Below are positions 22,801 through 28,086 of a stretch of DNA of 28,086 nucleotides, one piece after another. The stretch spans positions 1 through 28,086 of the forward strand of contig PLRZ01000650.1 in NCBI GenBank assembly GCA_003164075.1, given 5' to 3'. Below the pieces are notes generated by a model. The model saw only the letters and a list, made by a program, of their open reading frames with translations, did no database searches and was not told the DNA's origin. Position 1 is the stretch's first letter. Every line of letters begins with the position of its first letter. The translations under genes and the position numbers were made by a program. The stretch comes from Bryobacterales bacterium (GTDB lineage Bacteria; Acidobacteriota; Terriglobia; Bryobacterales; Bryobacteraceae).

Positions 22801-25380
22801 CAGGCCCGGCTTTTCGTTGCCGGCAAGGACCACTTTGAGACCGGCAACCGCCAGCAGGCGATGGCGCGCATCGCCACTGGAAACTACGATGCCGTCATCG
22901 TCTCCCACCGGTCTTTCGAGTTCCTTCCGGTCTCTGACGAGTACTTCAATCGGTTCGTCGAGAAGCAAGTCGCGGAACTCGATACCGAAATCGGCCTGGC
23001 CAAGGAATCCAAAGATGACAACCGCCGGATCGTGAAGGAGTTGGAGAAAGCCAAGAAGCGGCTGATCGTCAGGCTCAAGAAACGCGCGGACCGCGAGTCG
23101 AAAGACCAGACCATGACCTTCGAGGAACTGGGTGTCGATCAGCTCTTCGTAGACGAGGCGGACCTGTACAAGAATCTGGCCTATGCCACGAAGATGAACC
23201 GGATCGCCGGATTACCGAACTCCGACAGCAACCGCGCATTCGACATGTTCCTGAAGATCCGCTATCTCCAAGAACGCAGCGAGGGGCGTGGCGTCGTGTT
23301 TGCCACCGGCACACCGATTTCGAATACCCTGGCCGAGATGTACACGATGCTCCGCTATCTCGCCCCGGAGATGCTGTCTGAAAGGAAAGTAGAGCACTTC
23401 GATTCGTGGGCGGCAAATTTTGCTGAAGCCGTGACATCGCTCGAACTTGCGCCGGACGGCTCGGGCTACCGGATGCATACGCGGTTTGCCAAATTCATCA
23501 ATCTTCCTGAATTGCTCTCGGTATTCCGTACTGTCGCCGATGTGCAGACGGCCGACATGCTGAATCTCCCTCGGCCCGCTCTCGAAGGCGGCAAGCCGGG
23601 CATAGTAGCGGCGCCTGCCAGTCCGGAGCTGAAGGCGTTCATACGGACTCTGACGGAGCGGGCGGAACGGCTGAAAAAGGAGCGTGTTGACCCGGCGGTG
23701 GACAACATGCTTAAGATCACCGGCGAAGGGCGAAAAGCCGCGCTGGACATGCGTCTCGTCGATCCCACTACCGCACCGCCGGGGCACACCAAAACTGATC
23801 TGGCCGTCGCCCGCATCGTAAAGATTTGGCAGGCGACTCAAAGTGAGCGTTGCACGCAGCTTGTCTTCAGTGATCTTTCCACGCCCCATCCGCAACGGTT
23901 CAATATTTACGACGATGTCCGTTCGAAGCTTATCAGCGCGGGCATTCCGGCCGGCGAAATCGCGTTCATCCATGACGCCGAGACGGATACTGCCAAGAAG
24001 CTGCTTTTCGATGGGGTGAACGCTGGGAGAGTACGAGTACTGATCGGATCGACCGAGAAGATGGGCGCCGGCACGAATGTCCAGCGACGGCTCATCGCGC
24101 TCCATCACCTGGATGCACCTTGGCGACCGCGCGATATCGAACAACGGGAAGGACGGATTCTGCGGCAGGGAAACGCGAATAAAGAGGTTCAGATATATCG
24201 CTACGTCACCGAGGGGTCCTTCGACGCCTACATGTGGCAAACGCTCGAAACAAAGGCCCGCTTCATCCACCAGGTGATGCGGGGAGAAACTTCGGTTCGC
24301 GCGGCGGAGGACCTCGAAAGCGGCGCTCTCACCTACGCGGAGATCAAGGCGATCGCCTCTGGTAATCCTGCCGTCGTTGAAAAGATCAAGATTGACACTG
24401 AAATCCGTAAGCTGGACCAACTGCGCGCCGTTCATGCCAATCAGCAGCGTCATATCCGCTGGGAGATTCGGGATCTGCCCCGGCAAATCGCGGAAGCAAA
24501 ACAGCATCTGGCTTACACCGAAGCCGACATCGCCACCAGAAACGCGAACGACTCCGACGAATTCGTCATGAAGGTAGGCAACCGGGTTTTCTCTTGCAAA
24601 GGCGCCCGGGAGGAAGCGGCCAAGGCTCTCACGCTCACAATCCTCACTTGGCGCGACGATCAAACGACGCAGCCGCGCGGCGCGTTCAGAGGCTTCGAGG
24701 TATTAAGCAGAGGGAAAAGCGCCGGATTTGGGACGCTCCAGGAGGATGATCGCATCCCGGACGTTTTTGTCCGCGGGCGCGCCACATATTCCGCGAACCT
24801 GAACACCTCGAACCCGATTGGCACCGTCCAGAGCATCGAGCACGCGCTGAGGAATCTGGACAGGGTCGCCATCGATCAGCAGAACCGCGTCGCCCGCATC
24901 GAGAAAGAACTCGCCGACTACCGGGCACAGGCGGATCGCCCCTTCGAACACGAAGAGCGACTAAAGGAGTTGCTGGCCCGCCAGGCTGAACTCAATTCTC
25001 TCTTGGACCTCGACAAAGGCGATCAACAAGGGGCCGCGCCGATCCCGGTTAAGGAGGAACGGGAGATAAAGTCGGCTGCGCCGGTATCATCACCTGGGAG
25101 ACATGAGCTGGCGACAAAGGCCGAAGCGTACATGCGCGAGTCGGGAACGGCCATTCGAGAAATGCCTGTCTCCGAGCGCTCAGCGCCGCAGATGGGACAG
25201 GTGACCGGTCGGATAGTTGCCAAGGACGAGGCGAATATCGCGTTTGCGACGGCGGCGAACACCTTCGTCGTCGTGGCGTCTACTTCTCTTGGCCGCGATC
25301 TACAGATCGGCGAGCGATTATCTCTGCGGTTTCATCAGGGCCGTGCGTCAATCGATAACGGACGTGATCGAGGACGATAA
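19894..25380 (+). CDS. Giant DNA methyltransferase-helicase
   Basis: This is 1828 aa from the ATG at 19894. The first 135 residues are disordered and include QLSLF (16-20), a clamp-binding-like motif; this part overlaps the separate gene at 19997. The conserved part starts near residue 137 (HGIGEGGLKQKA, then NAHYTS). A methyltransferase follows, with LEPSMGVGHF (254-263) and GNIPFG (319-324, in place of NPPY). The superfamily 2 helicase has GAGKT (925-929), DEAD (1087-1090), ATGTPISNTLAEMY and QREGR (1417-1421). Coiled coils lie near 1490-1530 and 1650-1720. The last 60 residues (GQVTGRIVAKDEANI...) resemble KfrB, as in ArdC. The family is common on conjugative elements; roles in protecting or processing transferred DNA are inferred. 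Other possible start: ATG at 20209. Confidence 0.85.
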   Translation: MATKSRTGSQFTTDNQLSLFSDTELADNLGEEALHDPNGTAHTPWIPDPGALETPSAQDGRGPGEPESLSDGDLRSAGVNGQPAVRADSGPENGLPPGLGNRDEGMGVSPGRGGSAPVVVRSGDPRSTPAVARDLRIISAHGIGEGGLKQKAQANLAAIRALKTIEAEDRPATPEEKAALVKYTGWGAMPNAFAPQPPPEWQSVADELKDLLNAEEYASARASTPNAHYTSPEVVLAIWQAAEQFGLQAGAQILEPSMGVGHFFGLMPETLYSGTRRTGVELDSVTARIAATLYPESTIHRKAFEDTPFPKDYFDAAVGNIPFGNYPVYDPAYRGSPHLTHAIHDYFLAKCLDVVRPGGVIAVITSRYTMDKQDSTVRRHLADGSILLGAIRLPNTTFKANAGTEVTTDILFLQKRSPETALGEGWTELRSIDTVDGPLHVNEYFARHPEMMLGRMGLESGQYGDAPALIGTLNPAALDKAVSLLPAAVYNNRGSHSPLHPDSEQVPAAGAVKEGGLADRGGQIVVRRGGAFEPLTVPVSVSARIRGMLQVRDAVRDVFRTQLADAADSTIAEARRHLNGTYDSFVSRFGPLSARENVKAFAGDPDQPLLLSLEEFDPETKRAVKTAVFERRTLERYRPIKRVETASEALLVSLNETGQVNWSRMEALTGKLAPELQAELGSLVYRNPEGGLWETADRYLSGNVRAKLVVAQDVARIDPAYRRNVEALEAVQPKDLEPGEIEARLGSSWVPPSDVRDFVAELLDVPRTSARIGYAQAIATWTVELDYSSKHVVNNTTTHGTARFRASELIEQSLNGRTPTAYDEHEDGSRTVNQPETIAAREKQQQLKDRFRDWVWENRERAERLAKEYNFRFNNLRLRDFDGSHLTLPGMVRASLRDGDLAPHQKNAVWRILQGGSPLLAHVVGAGKTWTMTAAAMELRRLDLAKKPMFVVPNHLVDQWGAEFLKLYPQARLFVAGKDHFETGNRQQAMARIATGNYDAVIVSHRSFEFLPVSDEYFNRFVEKQVAELDTEIGLAKESKDDNRRIVKELEKAKKRLIVRLKKRADRESKDQTMTFEELGVDQLFVDEADLYKNLAYATKMNRIAGLPNSDSNRAFDMFLKIRYLQERSEGRGVVFATGTPISNTLAEMYTMLRYLAPEMLSERKVEHFDSWAANFAEAVTSLELAPDGSGYRMHTRFAKFINLPELLSVFRTVADVQTADMLNLPRPALEGGKPGIVAAPASPELKAFIRTLTERAERLKKERVDPAVDNMLKITGEGRKAALDMRLVDPTTAPPGHTKTDLAVARIVKIWQATQSERCTQLVFSDLSTPHPQRFNIYDDVRSKLISAGIPAGEIAFIHDAETDTAKKLLFDGVNAGRVRVLIGSTEKMGAGTNVQRRLIALHHLDAPWRPRDIEQREGRILRQGNANKEVQIYRYVTEGSFDAYMWQTLETKARFIHQVMRGETSVRAAEDLESGALTYAEIKAIASGNPAVVEKIKIDTEIRKLDQLRAVHANQQRHIRWEIRDLPRQIAEAKQHLAYTEADIATRNANDSDEFVMKVGNRVFSCKGAREEAAKALTLTILTWRDDQTTQPRGAFRGFEVLSRGKSAGFGTLQEDDRIPDVFVRGRATYSANLNTSNPIGTVQSIEHALRNLDRVAIDQQNRVARIEKELADYRAQADRPFEHEERLKELLARQAELNSLLDLDKGDQQGAAPIPVKEEREIKSAAPVSSPGRHELATKAEAYMRESGTAIREMPVSERSAPQMGQVTGRIVAKDEANIAFATAANTFVVVASTSLGRDLQIGERLSLRFHQGRASIDNGRDRGR
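19997..20305 (+). CDS. 102-aa TnpV-like protein inside the helicase gene
   Basis: An ATG at 19997 follows a strong GGAGAGGAGG (19980-19989). The protein (MTPTVPLTPLGYQILEHWRR...) is helical and well formed: HRPRMVEDLE, then AQELTGNLLYELTVVQKM, DYHRAWEIATREWAFLPDEE. It reads like the small TnpV-type proteins found beside mobile genes, though this link is from memory. It lies entirely within the methyltransferase-helicase frame but in a different phase; the overlapped part of the big protein is low-complexity. Its clean start, strong ribosome site and globular composition suggest it is the primary product here. Function unknown. Confidence 0.6.
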   Translation: MTPTVPLTPLGYQILEHWRRHRPRMVEDLESRNHFQTAIFAAQELTGNLLYELTVVQKMDYHRAWEIATREWAFLPDEEDQPQLSFDPATLDPHQPLPAISA

Positions 25381-25787
25381 CACCAAGCTGCCCGATCTTC
25401 TTTCCTCCGCCTCTAGGCCTGGATCTCCCCCCTTTCCGTAGCGATATTAATGCCGCAGCGAAGAGTGATGACGCCGGAAAGATCACACGCTTCTCAAACG
25501 TAATCCCGCGCTGGTTTTTGCTAAAGCAACTGGCAATCAGGAGCATTCTATTTCGGCAAGTTTATGGCGGGATGTGCTTTTGGCTAAGAACAATAGCATT
25601 AGCGTTAAGTCCAACCATGGGTGGGCCACGCTTGCAATGCCGGGGGCATGAAGGATACAAAGCCGTTGGTGGAAATGGAATCTGTTGCCCCAGCATGGGC
25701 AGCCACGAATGAAAGGGCTTAACCACTCGCCAGACGGAGCGGTCCGGACGATCTGTGGCATAGGAATGTGTCTGACACGGTAAGAGT
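25381..25787. other. Gene-poor stretch after the transfer array
   Basis: These 407 bases follow the methyltransferase-helicase stop. All frames are short, lack ribosome sites and look non-coding. No clear terminator hairpin is visible. The degraded IS6 element begins at the right end. Confidence 0.4.
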
Positions 25788-26040
25788 GGTTCTGTTGCAT
25801 TACAAACGCGGTTGAGGCTGATTTGGTACGGTGTATCGTGGCCCGAAAGCGAGCAGCACTCCTCAGCGGGCGACACCTTCGAAGACGCGATCATCCTCTT
25901 GTGCGTTCGGTGGCACCTGCGATGTTCCCGCACCTGTCGTGATCTCGAAGGAGAGCACGGCGGAAAGGAACTTCTCCGTTGACCATGTCACCATCTGGCG
26001 ATAGGTGCAGCGCTATGCGCCTGCGCGGCAGGTTCTCGCT
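25788..26040 (+). mobile_element. Degraded IS6-family element (left end)
   Basis: GGTTCTGTTGCATT (25788-25801) matches the conserved IS6-family terminal repeat pattern GGNNCTGTTGCAAA. A broken transposase follows about 40 bases later in the same direction. The catalytic DDE domain and the right end are missing, so this is a truncated relic. It lies between the transfer array and the chromosome-like genes. Confidence 0.7.
25838..26040 (+). pseudogene. IS6-family transposase fragment, frameshifted
   Basis: The N-terminal region of an IS6-type transposase is readable across three frames. From GTG 25838: VARKRAALLSGRH. After a one-base insertion: FEDAIILLCVRWHLRCSRTC, then RDLE (from 25878). After another shift: SVDHVTIWR-stop-VQRYAP, where a TAG at 26002-26004 replaces the conserved Trp. 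Intact relatives read GRHF...IILLCVRWYLRY, then LSYRDLEEMMAERG, then VDHVTIWRWVQRYAPE. The DDE catalytic core is absent. It cannot be functional. Confidence 0.75.
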
Positions 26041-26044
26041 CGGA

Positions 26045-26088
26045 CGTTCTGAGGCAAGCCCCACTATAGAGCGGGGCTTGCGTTCTGA
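26045..26088. repeat. 9-bp hairpin flanked by 8-bp direct repeats
   Basis: GCAAGCCCC (26054-26062) and GGGGCTTGC (26073-26081) pair perfectly over a 10-base loop. CGTTCTGA occurs at 26045-26052 and 26081-26088 on either side. There is no T-run. It lies right after the IS6 relic and could be the end of a small non-autonomous element or a repeat of REP type. Confidence 0.5.
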
Positions 26089-26186
26089 TGACTGGCGGCA
26101 GCCCAAGGGTCTAATGGCCGGAATTGTGGGTTTCGGAAAGGGCCTCGGTGTACCAGCAATCTCCCTTCTGATATTGGTCACCACAG

Positions 26187-26534
26187 TCAGTGGCAACCAG
26201 CCAGCACCAGCCCACCATTGGGACCATTTTTGTAGAGTAGTGTCGCCTCAATAATTCGGCACGCATTCTCTTCAGAAACCGGTGTAGGATTTTCGGGGCC
26301 GAGAATGGGTCGCCCGAAGGTTTGCGGCCTTGCTTGGGACCTCGGCGTTGCGGAATCCACCAATACCGGCCCAGGCAAAACTTTTTGGTCCACGAGGGCC
26401 TTGGTGGGAACGCGACTTGCCGCGGTAGTCCATTCTTGGGCGGCCGCCAGCGAGATGCTCACTAAGCCGATGACGGCTGACATCAGTAATACGGTGATCG
26501 GTGAGTGAAACAGTTGTGTAACGCTGCTTTGCAT
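26187..26534 (-). CDS. Small secreted protein, hypothetical
   Basis: The ATG at 26534 has a strong AAAAGGAGAAAGG just upstream on the minus strand. The 115-aa product has a signal peptide: charged/polar start, a hydrophobic core (ITVLLMSAVIGLVSISL) and a likely cut after AAA before QEW (about residue 32). The mature part is Pro- and Ala-rich with two cysteines (ENACRII and LAGCH), which may form a disulphide. It is expected in the periplasm or outside the cell. No family recognised. It lies outside the transfer array and probably belongs to the chromosome. Confidence 0.6.
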   Translation of the reverse strand: MQSSVTQLFHSPITVLLMSAVIGLVSISLAAAQEWTTAASRVPTKALVDQKVLPGPVLVDSATPRSQARPQTFGRPILGPENPTPVSEENACRIIEATLLYKNGPNGGLVLAGCH

Positions 26535-27340
26535 TCCTTTCTCCTTTTAGAAGGCCGCGATTGTCTCGGCATGCGGACTCTCGTGTCGTCGTTAGAGAGG
26601 TATCGGTGCGTGCCGCGAAAAAGCCCGTTTCTCAGTACGGTCAACTGTTTTTCGGCAGCCTCTATGTACTAAGTGACTGGGGAGGATATTTCGGGACGCG
26701 GCCGGTGAGAGCCGGCGTCTTCGCCACTCATCTGCGTAAGGTCCGCCGGATTGAATAAGTCGGCGTGGCTGGGCACGCGTCACCGACACATTTCGGATAG
26801 CGCCTTCCCGATTGTGAACAGCGAAACTTCCCGTCGCTACTGTGTGTAAGAGTAACCGTACGTTGCTCGACGCGGCCGGAAACCCGTTGGCATGTGGACT
26901 GAACCCCGATCAGTCGTCATTTTGATAAATCCCAACAAGCCAGTTACGTGGCAACGTGCAGTGTGCCGATGGTGTGCTGCACCTCTCATCGGAGACCTGC
27001 CGGAAGTGTCCCGACTATCGAAGCTGATTCGACACGCTTCCGGCTGAAGCCCTCAGGGTTACAACGCAGGTCGATCTTCTTCGGCCAAACACTCTCAGAG
27101 CGGAGCCCACCCATGTCGGAACCGCACCGGCGTTATCAAGGTAAACGAGGTAAGACCTCCAAAGCCCCAGCCCGCCTTAAATCCTCCATCTCCGGAAAGC
27201 CTGCGGAAAACGTGGGGAGCCGTCGGATGTCTGGCCGTGCCATGCGCCCGCGCCCCCGCGCATTCTGGCAAAGGACCGGGCGGACCACAAACTCAGGCTC
27301 CGAACGCCCTTCGTAATAGTTGGCAGGGCCGTGTCCTTTT
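26535..27340. other. Intergenic stretch, no convincing gene
   Basis: This 806-base stretch between the secreted-protein gene and the ATPase gene has several short open frames on both strands, all Arg/Ser/Pro-rich and without ribosome sites. An imperfect hairpin (CCGGAAGTGTC at 27000-27010 with GACACGCTTCCGG at 27031-27043) is the main structure. GTCCCGA occurs at 27008 but no TAGTACTTAG follows, so it is not a fourth promoter copy. Confidence 0.45.
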
Positions 27341-28086
27341 CTACGCGATCTTGAGACGCTTGAACAACGGGACCTTAGCAAAGTCCACGATGAATGCGAA
27401 GACCGCCGCCGACACGAGGGTTCCTCCCACGACCAGTATGGGCAGATGACTCATGGCGATTCCGCACGTTGCCAGCATGGAAGCGATCAGCAGATCGAGT
27501 GCCGAGCACCCGACGAGCAACGGGCTTGGGCGACAGGACCCCAGGCGCTGGCGTTCCCGATTCGTATAGGTGGTTGCTTGATTTCCAAAGACGACGACCA
27601 AGAAGGCTAGAGTCCTTAACATGTCGATGCCAAAACCCAGGCGGAACTTGGCTACGGCCAGGACGGCGGTACAGAAGATCAGTTCGCACACTCCCATGAA
27701 TACACCTGCAATTGTCAACGCACCGATCCGCCAGCGATTGGGCAATGGCGACGGTCGTACGTTGTCTGTGGTCAAGGACATTCCGAGGACGTCGCCGGTG
27801 AGCATGATGATCACCATCAACATGGGAGTCAGGATGGCATGCCCGGTCATAACCAGACCCACCGCCAGGAAGAGCACCTGTACAATCTTCTTGTTGACTG
27901 AGTTGAGAGTGTAAGTCAGGATGCGCTGGAACGTCACGCGGCCCTCTTTTACCGAAGCGACGATGCCGCCGAGGCCGGGCTTGGTCATGACGATGCCGGC
28001 CGCTGACTTGGCAACATCGGTGGCGGTGGACACCGCAATTCCCATTTGCGCCTGACGGAGAGCCGGCGCGTCGTTGGCGCCGTCGC
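27341..28086 (-). CDS. P-type ATPase, C-terminal part (H+-ATPase-like)
   Basis: The frame is open from the right edge to TAG at 27341, giving 248 codons; the N-terminus lies outside. It begins inside the hinge motif DGANDAPAL of P-type ATPases, followed by GIAVSTATDVAKSAAGIVMT and the regulatory KEGRVTFQRI, then about six membrane spans with GDVLGMSLTTDNVRPSPLPNRW split among them. The TATDVAKSAA and TTDNVRPS phrases are those of plasma-membrane-type (P3A) proton pumps. It would export protons using ATP. There is no link to the transfer genes; it marks the chromosome side of the junction. Confidence 0.85.
   Translation of the reverse strand, partial: DGANDAPALRQAQMGIAVSTATDVAKSAAGIVMTKPGLGGIVASVKEGRVTFQRILTYTLNSVNKKIVQVLFLAVGLVMTGHAILTPMLMVIIMLTGDVLGMSLTTDNVRPSPLPNRWRIGALTIAGVFMGVCELIFCTAVLAVAKFRLGFGIDMLRTLAFLVVVFGNQATTYTNRERQRLGSCRPSPLLVGCSALDLLIASMLATCGIAMSHLPILVVGGTLVSAAVFAFIVDFAKVPLFKRLKIA

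Noticed and set aside
23212..24663. 483-codon minus-strand frame
   Set aside because: Antisense of the helicase domain; long antisense frames are common in GC-rich genes.
27008..27014. Fourth GTCCCGA
   Set aside because: No TAGTACTTAG 19 bases downstream and no gene start nearby.
26948..27316. 122-codon plus-strand frame with a MSEPHRRYQGKRGK segment
   Set aside because: Highly basic, no ribosome site and crosses an imperfect hairpin; no family recognised.
1..28086. CRISPR arrays, tRNA or rRNA genes
   Set aside because: No regularly spaced identical repeats with unique spacers, and no recognisable tRNA or rRNA sequence on either strand.

Overview
The window is GC-rich bacterial DNA carrying the DNA-processing half of a conjugative or mobilizable element of IncP/Ti-like type. 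It sits next to ordinary chromosomal-looking sequence on the right. The host is most likely an acidobacterium: the broken tyrosine recombinase resembles, from memory, a family common in Solibacter-like genomes, and the small zinc-finger and anti-sigma-like proteins have the same flavour. This is inference; no rRNA or tRNA gene is present to confirm it.

Layout. 1-2041: two homologous, divergently transcribed sigma-factor-like proteins (the left one runs off the edge) and a small protein with an anti-sigma-type HxxxCxxC motif. 2089-4724: a RepB-like primase, traL, traM, then a 21-bp palindrome in front of a 37-aa membrane peptide and an 80-aa zinc-finger protein. 4901-7546: traK on the minus strand, an oriT region with helically phased TTCRRC repeats and a hairpin, a ribbon-helix-helix accessory protein and a DUF3363-type relaxase. 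7547-13765: an accessory island with a decayed gene, clustered GGCCAA repeats, a SIR2-domain protein, a twice-frameshifted tyrosine recombinase, a J-domain/Sel1 gene pair and a small minus-strand gene. 13766-25380: a 45-aa acidic protein, an ArdC-KfrB antirestriction protein, TraG (VirD4-type coupling protein), SSB, TraF peptidase, TraB, and a giant methyltransferase-helicase whose 5' end overlaps a separate 102-codon gene in another frame. 25381-28086: a degraded IS6-family element, a small secreted protein and the 3' end of a P-type ATPase gene.

How it fits together. The relaxase, the ribbon-helix-helix protein and TraK should form the relaxosome at oriT. TraG delivers the nicked strand, and TraF, TraB, TraL and TraM are accessory transfer functions. 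The primase, SSB, ArdC and methyltransferase-helicase would help a single strand establish itself in a recipient. No Trb/VirB mating-pair channel genes lie in the window.

The most striking new signal is a bipartite element, GTCCCGA-N19-TAGTACTTAG, that occurs exactly three times with identical spacing. It lies immediately upstream of the primase-traL-traM unit, the ribbon-helix-helix/relaxase unit and the acidic-peptide/ardC/traG unit. It looks like a shared promoter or operator defining a transfer regulon, and the element-borne sigma-like/anti-sigma-like proteins are the obvious candidates to read it.
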